A stretch of DNA of 64,000 nt from contig JAFEMH010001238.1 of NCBI GenBank assembly GCA_022495995.1, positions 379,501-443,500 of the forward strand. The letters are read 5' to 3'. Below, piece by piece: positions 58,101 through 64,000 of this stretch (position 1 is the first letter of the stretch; every line of letters starts with the position of its first letter). The stretch is from Adenophora triphylla var. japonica (lineage: Eukaryota > Streptophyta > Magnoliopsida > Asterales > Campanulaceae). Under the pieces are notes generated by a model. It saw only the letters and a list, made by a program, of their open reading frames with translations, searched no databases and had not been told where the DNA came from. Position numbers and translations under genes: made by a program.

Positions 58101-59898
58101 AACTTTACTATGATACAATTAATGTGCAAACAAGTAAAGAGCTTTCCTTAAAAAGGTTGACAAGTCAACCGTAACACTTATTAAGGAGTATTTGCAATTG
58201 AGTCAGATTCACTTTTTTTTTAATGTATGCTGGGTCAGACTGTTTGATACTCCCTCCGTCCCTAAAAGTTTGTCCCATTTGACTTTATAATTGAACTTTG
58301 ACCACAAATATATGAAAATTTAATTATGTTCATGAAATTCTAAAAATTCCTATTGATTCACCATTAATAATATTATCAACAACAACTTTTAGAATTTCAT
58401 GAACATGATTAATTTCTCATAAATTTGTGGTCAAAGTTCAACAAAAAAGTCAAATGGAACAAACTTTTAGGGACGGAGGAAGTATTATCCTAGGTTGACT
58501 TTCTGAATGCTTGTGTGACTTGTGTCTTGTGAATTGTGATACAAAGGGGGATATATATTGCTTGCAAAAATTACTGAGTATTTTCTTCCAATTTATTGCA
58601 GGCCTCATCCAATTCTTCTGCAATCAATTATAGATTTGAGGTAACTAAACCCTAAAACGTAACCTTTTTAGAACTACTATCGTGATATTCTATCTTAGAT
58701 TTGCCAAAGTTTCGTCTTCTCCTTGTATGTAGCTTCAGATTTGTTCGGTTTGAGCTTAGAAAGGAATGGATCATCGGAAAAATAATTGGATTTTTGATGT
58801 AAATGGAGAAGGAATCGCCATTGCAAATGAAATGTAGACACCAAACAAATATAGGGTGGTCCGAAAAGATGAAACTACAAGAACCTAGAAGACCATCTGA
58901 TTTGCGACCTTGAGCCTGGTACTTAGTTTGAAAATCAAACCCAAATTATTATTAGTGAACGATAGAACAACTTTTAATTTGATCACGAATATTTTACTTT
59001 ATAACTGTTATAAAGTAAAATTTAGTGAGCTCACTCCTAATTATTAGTGAACGATAGAACAACTAATTTACTTTATAACTGTTCTCACTAAATTTTTCAA
59101 ATGTGCTCACTCCGCCCATGATTTTGATTAAACTTTAACGAAAATTAGTTGTATGACCTCACATAACTATTTTTTTCTTCAAGTTTTTAACCAAGTTGAT
59201 GATGTGCATAGTTGTTGGATTGGACATGTGGAGCTCACGTGCGTGGTTAAAGGTTGGAGTTTTACTGCCTAAGTCCAGCTAGCATACTCGTCATCAACTT
59301 GGTTTAAAGAATTAACGAATATTAGTCATGTAAAGTCATATGACTAACTTTTGTTAAGTTCTTAGCAAAATTATGGATGGAATAAGAACATTTGAAATTT
59401 TGAAAATTTGAAAATCTAAAACAGTTCAATGAGAACTTTTTCAAAAAAAAAAAAAACAAAAAAACAGTTCAATGACAAAAATATGGTTCTTGCCTAGTTT
59501 AAACCTAGAACCTTCCAACTATGACAAATTACACCATAAAACGTCAATATATAAATTGTAAAAAAAAAAAAAAAAGCGCTTGTTGTGGGACTTGAACCGA
59601 CAACCACTAGATTAAAAGCCTAGCACTTTACCTATTGAACTAGATAAACTATTTGTTTAAGTGGGTGCACATGCACCTGTATAGATATGGATGGGTCAGC
59701 CAGTGATTATTAGGGTGAGTTCTCTTTTCCAAGGGTAGTGCTGATTAATTTTGAAGACGGGTTTATCTTTGTTCTCAGGTGAGACGGGAATCATATAACG
59801 AGTTGAAGGTTTTCAAAAGGCGGTGGACAAAGGCAGCTAAAGAAGATGAATGCTGGACTGATCCATATCCAGATACCTTCAACTACACCATACTCTGA
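40147..59898 (+). CDS. DUF707 family membrane protein (14 coding exons, 389 aa)
   Basis: Exons I can place: 40147-40164, 52241-52375, 54794-54889, 55370-55453, 55552-55670, 55768-55869, 55971-56087, 56185-56256, 56962-57028, 57280-57333, 57435-57521, 57668-57727, 58602-58640, 59779-59898 (TGA). All phases agree and no stop interrupts. The N-terminus has one hydrophobic segment (about residues 15-35, CFCIILPSVSLVFLALVIAT), so probably a type II membrane protein of the secretory pathway. The DUF707 core follows: VVMLFHYDG, WWFAKRFLHPDIV, FIWDEDLGVENF, EGLEISQPALD, PPCTGWIEVMAPVFSRAAW and GLDIMLGYCAQGDRTQ. The acidic WDEDLG loop recalls glycosyltransferases, but no activity is established for the family. 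The first exon (6 codons) is the least certain; it implies a 12-kb intron full of transposons. Introns 55454-55551 and 57334-57434 have GC donors. Confidence 0.85.
40454..40850 (-). repeat. 3' LTR of the copia element
   Basis: 397 bp, TGTACGAAAA...TTGCTTTCA on the + strand. It carries an extra 18-bp copy of the CCCATGATTTATTCTATT unit relative to its partner. Confidence 0.9.
40811..41460 (-). pseudogene. copia RNase H (C-terminal part of polyprotein)
   Basis: It continues the reverse transcriptase frame on the far side of the nested element: a short connection (HLLAVKRIFRFLKGT), then RNase H with FSDADWAGSPDNRRST, SSSEAEYRALA and LLCDNISA motifs. The stop lies about 40 bp inside the 3' LTR, which is common in copia elements. 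Confidence 0.9.
41461..41962 (+). repeat. 5' LTR of the nested copia element
   Basis: 502 bp, TGTTGGGATTGG...CCACAACA. It contains a cluster of NotI-like GCGGCCGC palindromes at 41561-41666. A CTATATAAGC box near 41750 is the likely promoter. Confidence 0.92.
42020..42622 (+). pseudogene. copia gag (UBN2) of the nested element
   Basis: A good copia gag start is the ATG at 42059 (MKNSIEKFNGVNFTFWK). UBN2 motifs FWKTRIEDYLY, INKVHLIKRF, YIGNFKGMVDQL and LLKSLHDSW are intact. Near 42540 the frame shifts by one base: homology (VYTEVRDLILQEELRRK) goes on in the frame from 42544, where a zinc-knuckle-like stretch is also disturbed (about 42682-42730). Confidence 0.85.
42544..43181 (+). pseudogene. 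copia gag end and aspartic protease of the nested element
   Basis: The frame from 42544 gives the gag end and the protease active site WVLDSGASCHAS (about 42811). A TGA at 42940 separates it from an overlapping frame (42939-43181) with the protease C-terminal half (HDVMHVPDLRRRVISVGQLD). Past 43181 no integrase or reverse transcriptase is seen before the 3' LTR. Confidence 0.8.
43613..44113 (+). repeat. 3' LTR of the nested copia element
   Basis: 501 bp. Most differences from the 5' LTR fall within the GC-rich palindrome cluster (43700-43825). Confidence 0.92.
44119..46078 (-). pseudogene. copia integrase end and reverse transcriptase
   Basis: Open from about 46058 into the nested element. 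It starts with the integrase end (YTPQQNGVVERKHR, holding the catalytic Glu). A long Pro/Ser-rich linker follows (about 190 residues), then reverse transcriptase with YKARLVAQGYTQQEGIDYDE, LDVRNAFLNG, LYGLKQSPRAW and the catalytic loop YVDDIIVTG. It is interrupted after LSFAVN by the element at 41461-44113. Confidence 0.9.
46079..48049 (-). pseudogene. copia gag-protease-integrase (N-terminal part of polyprotein)
   Basis: ATG at 48049; one in-frame TAA at 47912-47914 (codon 46). The frame then stays open to 46079. Order: UBN2-type gag, a glycine/asparagine/proline-rich stretch, zinc knuckle (CQLCKKKGHEADTC), aspartic protease with DSGATNHMT, GAG-pre-integrase (WHARLGHPSSQ...CHLCPLGKA, the HHCC zinc fold), and the start of the integrase core (LDVWGPSP...IVDDFSRYVWLFPL). 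At 46090-46098 a run of nine C (+ strand) shifts the frame inside the integrase catalytic core. With the stop and the shift this copy cannot make the polyprotein in one piece. Confidence 0.9.
48074..48452 (-). repeat. 5' LTR of the copia element
   Basis: 379 bp, same ends as the 3' LTR and almost identical to it. Confidence 0.9.
48612..48940. mobile_element. Palindromic MITE-like element
   Basis: Inverted repeats of about 85 bp: GGTAAATTATAAAATAGGGC at 48613 and its diverged inverse ending at 48939, with further shared blocks (TTTAGGGTTTCACATCC). No coding sequence. The target duplication is not clear. Confidence 0.75.
48946..49232. mobile_element. Stowaway MITE
   Basis: CTTCCTCCGTCCC...GGGACGGAGGGAG between TA dinucleotides (48944-48945, 49233-49234). 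Confidence 0.9.
49411..51737 (+). mobile_element. RTE-type LINE, 5'-truncated and frameshifted
   Basis: Flanked by the 15-bp target duplication ATGGTTCTTTTTGGG (49396-49410 and 51738-51752). The 3' end has GCCGACCCCAAATTATTTTG and a (TTG)n tail (51707-51736), the signature of plant RTE LINEs. The endonuclease domain is missing, and a T/A-rich insertion lies at 51535-51650. Confidence 0.9.
49440..51432 (+). pseudogene. RTE LINE reverse transcriptase
   Basis: In order and in several frames: the linker after the endonuclease (RIKWWRLQGKNQPKFVAKM), a basic coiled helix, KKAVGPDGIPIEVW with the downstream GDVQDCANYRG, NQFGFMPGRSTMEAI, FIDLEKAYDKVPREVLWWAL (motif A aspartate), HQGSALSPFLFAFIMDEL, a FADDIVL catalytic loop near 50768-50790, and the RTE tail (MRMLRWMCGHTRKDR, RLRWFGHVRRRP). 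At least five frameshifts make it dead. Confidence 0.85.
51753..52240. other. Intron sequence before coding exon 2
   Basis: No transposon ends recognised. A pyrimidine-rich tract ending TTTTTTGCCAG leads into the exon at 52241. Confidence 0.6.
52654..53247 (+). mobile_element. hAT element remnant
   Basis: 594 bp with ends CAGGGGCGGACAC and, inverted, CATGGGCGGACCC, flanked by the 8-bp duplication TGGCTCAA (52646-52653, 53248-53255), the hAT size. It lies in the second coding intron of the DUF707 gene. Confidence 0.88.
52830..53077 (+). pseudogene. hAT transposase C-terminal dimerisation domain
   Basis: Frame from 52856: YPLMYRLLKFVLILPVATTSMERWFSAINIIKNQLRNRIGD is the hAT dimerisation motif (here in two quoted overlapping parts: YPLMYRLLKFVLILPVATTS and MERWFSAINIIKNQLRNRIG). 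The BED zinc finger and DDE core are absent. The protein of a full element would have about 600-800 residues. Confidence 0.85.
53401..53662. mobile_element. Stowaway MITE
   Basis: CTCCCTCCGTCCC at the left, decayed GGGAAGAAGGGAG at the right, TA on both sides. In a DUF707 intron. Confidence 0.85.
54552..54638. mobile_element. Short palindromic Stowaway derivative
   Basis: 87 bp between TA dinucleotides. Both halves pair (CCTTTGTCCCAAAATGAA against TTCATTTTGGGGCAGAGGG). Confidence 0.7.
54938..55239. mobile_element. Stowaway MITE
   Basis: CTCCCTCCGTCTC...GGGACGGAGGGAG with TA on both sides, in the intron between the exons at 54794 and 55370. Confidence 0.9.
56440..56805. mobile_element. MITE with long inverted repeats, MULE-related
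   Basis: Both ends carry ACAAATAATGCAACG/ATAATACAACGTACTT blocks in inverse order over about 80 bp. The AAATAATGCAAC core also occurs in the ends of the MULE at 26590-30870, suggesting a common family. In a DUF707 intron. Confidence 0.75.
58006..58190. mobile_element. Decayed Stowaway-like MITE
   Basis: TCCCTCCATCCCGTAATTAA at the left and GTAACACTTATTAAGGAGTA at the right, partly complementary (AATAAGTGTTGC inside). TA duplication not clear. Confidence 0.55.
58250..58482. mobile_element. Stowaway MITE, nearly perfect palindrome
   Basis: CTCCCTCCGTCCCTAAAAGT and its inverse at the ends, TA on both sides. The inverted repeats extend about 100 bp each, with AACTTTGACCACAAATATATG matching its inverse. 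Confidence 0.92.
58950..59370. repeat. Direct and inverted repeats in the last DUF707 intron
   Basis: TTATTAGTGAACGATAGAAC occurs twice (about 58949 and 59041). ACCAAGTTGATGATG (about 59190) is repeated inverted at about 59290 with further flanking complementarity. Probably a decayed inverted-repeat element. Confidence 0.6.
59578..59649 (-). tRNA. tRNA-Lys(UUU)-like sequence, probable pseudogene
   Basis: 72 nt on the - strand with box A-like TAGTTCAATAGGT, anticodon loop CTTTTAA (anticodon TTT) on a 5-bp stem, and box B GGTTCAAGTCC, followed by a run of 15 T that would stop RNA polymerase III. The T stem has one mismatch and the acceptor stem pairs poorly (GTTTATC with AACAAGC), so it is probably a decayed copy or SINE-like relic. 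It is antisense in the last DUF707 intron. Confidence 0.6.
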
Positions 59899-60611
59899 TC
59901 TTCATTCATTATTGCCAGCCGAGTTTTAAACAAGGTAACTTATGGTATGAAATATGAATGCATCAGTGAAAAAGGATGGCAGAGGTAAATATTACAGATG
60001 GATGATAACAAGATATTTCACAATTTTGCCAATAAAAGTGTCTAAATTGCTGCATAGTACTGTGAGCTTTTGTCTCTAAATTGAAACTCAACAATATTTG
60101 TATATACATATGAGAATGTGATATGTTATTTAAAAAAATGGCCAATTAGCTAGTGTCATTGGCTTAAGATTGGCATTGTAGATCACATTTTTCTGTAGGC
60201 ATTCTATACACTACCTCCATTAATTTAGCACAACTAAAAGGGTGATGGAGAAAAACCTTCATTTTTACCACTTGGCCTTTTTTTTTACCCCTCATTTTGT
60301 CCCCAAAAAGTTATCTTACTTCTTTTGATTTTTTTATTTTTTTAAAAAAAACTTTATATCAATAAAAAGATAGCATTAACTTTCCTAAAATATAATATTA
60401 TTACGGGTGAAAAAAGGGAAAAAAAAAAAAAAGGAAGAAGAATCCATAATAGAACAAGCTGAATATCGTTATTGTAGGAAAATGGTAGATGGGGCTTAAT
60501 TGGTGTTTGGCCCACATTCATAATAGTTTTGGTTGGCTTTCTAGAAGAAGAAAGACATCATCTATTAGTAATACCTTCCTTTTCTTCACCTTCCCCTTCC
60601 CCTTCCCCACC

Positions 60612-60662
<51 letters not shown>

Positions 60663-61841
60663 TTGTCCAAACTACTCATATTTAATTTAAGATGGTCCAT
60701 TATTATCAAATTTGTACACAAGTTGTACATTCAATCACATGCACAAAACATAATCCCAAAATTCATTCGAAACAACTTGTGTATATTTCCTCTAGCGATC
60801 AACCCAATTTTACAACCCCAAAAACTCATTCCCAACAGCTTATTGAGATTAACCTCACTTACCATTAGTTATCTGCTACCCCTTCCGTCCCACAAAATAT
60901 TTTTTTATTTTTTTATTTTTTTTTAAACAAAATCACTTAGACTCATACCACCCAATATTTCTTCTTTTCTTTTTACTCAACCCTACACCCGAAGCTTGCT
61001 TCACCTTTGACCCGAATATAGTACAACAAAAGTAACATAAAGTACACTTTGTTCATACTCTAGAAAAGCTCAAGCTATCTAGCTTTAAAACATAACACAT
61101 CCAAATTTTCATTTACTAATTAAATGATATGATTAACAAGTCATCACTACCCACCATTAGCTTCAGCTTCATCATTAATCAAATATAAAACATCCTCACT
61201 AAGCAACATCAAATTAAATATAAAAAACTCTAAATGGGTAAAAAAATTACTCTCGATTTAAATTTAAAGTTATTAGTTTGACTTGATACAAGAATTAATA
61301 AAAAGTAAATGTTGTGAGTATAAAAATTAAAGTAGAAGAGAAAATGGATATGAAATTTTTGTTGTAAAAATGACAAATGGCCCGGTATAAAGTTATTACT
61401 TTCCTTTTTATTATTTATCAGTAGTTTAAGTTTCTTGCTTTATTAATTAAAATAAATAATGTGCCCCAATTATTATTTTCAAAACAAAAACTCTCTAATC
61501 ACTCTCTCATATTTTATTTTTCATATTTATAACATTTATTTTTTTTTAATCTCAAACAAAATCAAACTAAAAACATTAAATCTAGAAATTACAGCTTTTT
61601 ACAGCTTAGATTTTGTTACTGCCAGAAAAAACAGGCCTACTATGCTTCCAAAATGGCTAGCAATAGATAAGCACAAATCTAGGTGGAAACAGTAAAAACA
61701 TACCTGGAAATAGCAGAATCCCTGGAAATAAAGAAAATAATAAACAAATAAACCAAGAACAGATATTCTTTCTTTCCCCTTCACACTTCCCAAATAAATC
61801 AAACCCAAAAATTTCAAATTGAAAATAGAGAGAGAAAATTA
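59899..61841. other. 3' UTR of the DUF707 gene and intergenic spacer
   Basis: The first 250-300 bp are probably 3' UTR (A-rich ends near 60130). The remainder is AT-rich with an (AAT)n tract and a MITE-like end (CCTTCCGTCCC at about 60882). About 61600-61841 is probably the 3' UTR of the convergent peptide gene. No other gene seen. Confidence 0.6.
60612..60662. repeat. (AAT)n microsatellite
   Basis: About 17 units. It produces an apparent poly-Asn or poly-Leu frame, not a protein. Confidence 0.95.
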
Positions 61842-62270
61842 TCAGAGATGGCAACCAAAACAATTACAGGAATTGGGAGTGAAAGAACAGAACCCAAAAG
61901 GTCGATTCGGAATATTGCAATTGATTGCGTAGCAACAAGGAGACGGGACGCAGTAGCCTTTAGCGCCGCCGCAGCAAGTGCAGAGTGCGCAAATCTGGAA
62001 GCTATTCAGCTTCCGCCGGCTTTCATTCAGCATAATCTCCCCTTTTCCGGGCTCTATCAACGGCACCATCTCCGTCGTCGCCGCTGCCGTATTGTTTAAA
62101 TTCTCCTCCGCCTGCTAATTAACAACAAACCCAGTTGGTTAATTTCAATTTTGTAATGAAACAAACAAGAAATTGAAGGGAATCTATGATTTGAAAGAAC
62201 TTACAGTAGAGAGAGAGAGGAAGAACAAGAGGAGGAAGAGAGTGGCAGTAGTAGCAGTGACAAGGGACAT
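61842..62270 (-). CDS. Small secreted cysteine-rich protein (two exons, 111 aa)
   Basis: ATG at 62270. Exon 1 62205-62270 (22 codons) encodes a signal peptide (MSLVTATTATLFLLLFFLSL), donor ACT|GTAAGT. Exon 2 62111-61842 follows acceptor GCAG and ends in TGA at 61842. The mature part has an acidic propeptide-like stretch, the dibasic-containing ESRRKLNSFQ, then a conserved Cys-rich module: CALCTCC, YCVPSPCCYAINCNIPN, RPFGFCSFTPNSCNCFGCHL, with 13 cysteines. I remember plant proteins with this module, annotated as uncharacterised, so the function is unknown; secretion and disulphide folding are inferred. A retroelement sits 152 bp upstream of the start. Confidence 0.85.
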
Positions 62271-62421
62271 TTTTGGATTTGGGCTGTGAAAGAGGGGGGA
62301 GGAGTGAGATTTGATGTGAAGTATGGTTGGGTGGGAGGGAGTTTAATGGGGTTTTCTATTTTGGTGGGTAGTTAATTGGAAGAAAATGGAAATCTGAAAA
62401 GGGGGAGAAGTGAGTGAGGGG

Positions 62422-62679
62422 TATTAGAATAATGAGGGTTAGACGGAGTCAATGAAAACAAGAAAGAGAATAATTGAATTGAATGACTCAATTGATTATG
62501 ATGCTAGAGATACATATTTATAGGAATACAATGAGGTAATCTCCTAGAAGGAGAAAGTTTCTAATCTAATACAAAGATTGTATTTCCTAATCTAATACTA
62601 GGATTGTGTTTCCTAATCTAATATATAGCAATATATTTACTTGAATATAATATAATGATATTATATTATATTCCTAATA
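62422..62679 (-). repeat. 3' LTR of the small LTR element
   Basis: 258 bp, TATTAGAATAATG...TTCCTAATA on the + strand. It contains four CTAATCTAATA-type repeats. Confidence 0.88.
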
Positions 62680-62999
62680 TGCCCCCGCAAGATGGACTGT
62701 CTTTTGATAAGTCCAATCTTAGAGTGATGAGATGAACCGGGTTTGATGATGAGTTGAAGATGTGTTCCCGGACATGTGTGTCGTTTCTGATGAGACGTGG
62801 TTCCTCGCATCCGAGGTGGTGATAGGTTGGTGCATGACTACGTCGGAGACGGTGGGGTTGTGGAGAGGGGTTTTCGGTTTTACCTAGAGGGTTTTGAAGT
62901 AGGGGGAATTGGTTTCGGCTAGGCCGAGGGGGTTTTGAAGCAGGGGTTATGCACGTGGAGTCACCTTGTATAAGTAGGGGTTTTACCCCTCACGTGTCG

Positions 63000-63412
63000 G
63001 TCAAAGGGTTCTTGAGCCGAGGGGATTGTATAACAAAAAAAATTTGGGTTTCGATCAAAAGGGGGTTTTGAGCCGAGGGGGTTGAATAATAAAAATTTGG
63101 GTTTCGGTCAAAAGGGTTTTTGAGCCGAGGGGGTTGATTTAAAAAAAAATTAGGGTTTCGATCAAAAGAGGGTTTTGAGCCGAGGGGCTTGAATTAAAAA
63201 AATTATGGTTTCGGTCAAAAGGGTTTTTGAGCCGAGGGGGTTGAATTACAAAAAAAATTTAAGGTTTCGGTCAAAAAGATTTTTGAGCCGAGGGGGTTGA
63301 TTTAAAAAAAAAGGTTTAGGGTTTCGGTCAAAATGATTTTTGAGTCGAGGGGGTTGAATAACACAAAAAAAAATTGGGTTTCAATCAAAAAGGTTTTTGA
63401 GCCGAGGGGGTT
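63000..63412. repeat. Minisatellite in the small LTR element, about 57-bp unit
   Basis: Seven copies of a unit containing TTTTTGAGCCGAGGGGGTTG, an A-run of variable length and GGGTTTCGGTCAAAAGGG. Confidence 0.88.
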
Positions 63413-63699
63413 TTTGATTTTTGGTGGCGAAAGCAATGGTGGTGAGGGGGGTGTGGTTTGGAGATGGCGGAAGTGGGTTATTTATAAGGTGGGGTTTAGG
63501 GTGTGTTTCGGCTAGGTGGGTTTTGCCGAGGATTGGTGGTGGAAGGGTGGATTCGGCTGTGAGGGTTTGAGCCGATGGTGGTGAGGATTTTGGTAGTTGG
63601 TGGCAGAAGCAAGGTGGTGAGATGGTGTGGCGGCTTTAGGGTTTTGCCGCTAGATTTTGGCGGAGAAGTCCTTCTATGGATCTTAATGTTCTGATACCA

Positions 63700-63957
63700 T
63701 ATTAGAATAATGAGGGTTAGACGGAGTCAATGAAAACATGAAAGAGAATAATTGAATTGAATGACTCAATTGATTATGATGCTAGAGATACATATTTATA
63801 GGAATACAATGAGGTAATCTCCTAGAAGGAGAAGGTTTCTAATCTAATACAAAGATTGTATTTCCTAATCTAATACTAGGATTGTGTTTCCTAATCTAAT
63901 ATATAGCAATATATTTATTTGAATATAATATAATGATATTATATTATATTCCTAATA
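63700..63957 (-). repeat. 5' LTR of the small LTR element
   Basis: 258 bp, the same ends as its partner, next to the TGGTATCAGAAC primer site. Confidence 0.88.
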
Positions 63958-64000
63958 AGAGGAGTGGTAGTAGCTAGCTATCTGCTTGCTTTGTAGACTT

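Larger units (their letters stand above)
62422..63957 (-). mobile_element. Small non-autonomous LTR element with TATTAG/CTAATA ends
   Basis: LTRs 62422-62679 and 63700-63957, both 258 bp, with three substitutions seen. On the - strand the primer site TGGTATCAGAAC (complement of 63688-63699) follows the 5' (right) LTR, and a GCGGGGGCA polypurine tract (complement of about 62679-62687) precedes the 3' LTR. Ends are TATTAG...CTAATA and not TG...CA. Flanks AGGGG/AGAGG would be an imperfect 5-bp duplication. The 1.0-kb interior has no gag or pol. Confidence 0.85.

Noticed and set aside
60518..60730. Leucine-rich frame on the - strand
   Set aside because: It comes from the (AAT)n microsatellite.
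1..64000. A hidden defence system, biosynthetic cluster or other operon-like novelty
   Set aside because: No bacterial-type gene arrangement exists; the coding content is two host genes, gene fragments and transposon genes of known families.

Overview
This is nuclear DNA of a flowering plant, most likely a eudicot. Introns are spliced with plant-type sites, intergenic DNA is AT-rich, and it is crowded with plant transposon families: Ty3/gypsy of Tat, Athila and Tekay type, Ty1/copia, an RTE-type LINE, MULEs, hAT, Stowaway MITEs and a Helitron. The species cannot be named from the sequence. Nearly all host coding capacity sits in two genes. A DUF707 membrane-protein gene runs on the + strand (about 39.9-59.9 kb, 389 codons over 14 coding exons), and a two-exon gene for a small secreted cysteine-rich protein lies on the - strand (61842-62270).

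Region 1 (1-24.6 kb) is a nest of LTR retrotransposons. Two members of one Tat-like family face each other: L (-, 1-5962, right-hand LTR inside the window) and R (+, 9842-15824, both LTRs, 5-bp target duplication GATTC). R is inserted in an Athila-type element (about 7.6-16.9 kb), directly before its gag zinc knuckle. A Tekay-like element with a 3.1-kb LTR (-, 16902-23131) is in turn inserted in the Athila protease region. Its right-hand LTR is cut to about 110 bp and joined to a fourth Tat-family fragment (23168-24359). Another Tat-family fragment (5963 to about 7600) adjoins L. A scrap of copia gag ends the block.

Region 2 (24.6-39.8 kb) holds DNA transposons. A decayed MULE (about 26.6-30.9 kb) carries transposase remnants and a fragment of a PPR gene resembling CRR22. 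A Pack-MULE-like element (32110-33644, 9-bp target duplication) carries two pieces of a cytochrome P450. A foldback element (34993-35425, 9-bp duplication) and two Stowaway MITEs follow. A Helitron (36060-39769) ends about 100 bp upstream of the DUF707 gene. Part of the Helitron is a second copy of the neighbouring DNA and shows that DNA without the foldback element and one MITE, so it works as a natural empty-site control.

Region 3 (39.8-60.2 kb) is the DUF707 gene. Its proposed 12-kb second intron holds a nearly intact copia element (40454-48452), which is itself split in the reverse transcriptase/RNase H frame by a younger gag-only copia element (41461-44113). The same intron holds a MITE pair and a 5'-truncated RTE LINE (49411-51737). 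Later introns hold a hAT remnant, more MITEs and a tRNA-Lys-like sequence.

Region 4 (60.2-64 kb) holds the cysteine-rich peptide gene. A small non-autonomous LTR element (62422-63957) with near-identical LTRs and TATTAG...CTAATA ends lies 152 bp upstream of its start codon.

I found no new defence or enzymatic system. The most unusual signals are gene-fragment capture by two MULEs, clusters of CpG-rich palindromes in LTRs of three unrelated retrotransposon families, a 53-bp duplication flanking the copia element, repeat arrays that change identity at one fixed site in the Tat-like family, and built-in empty sites.
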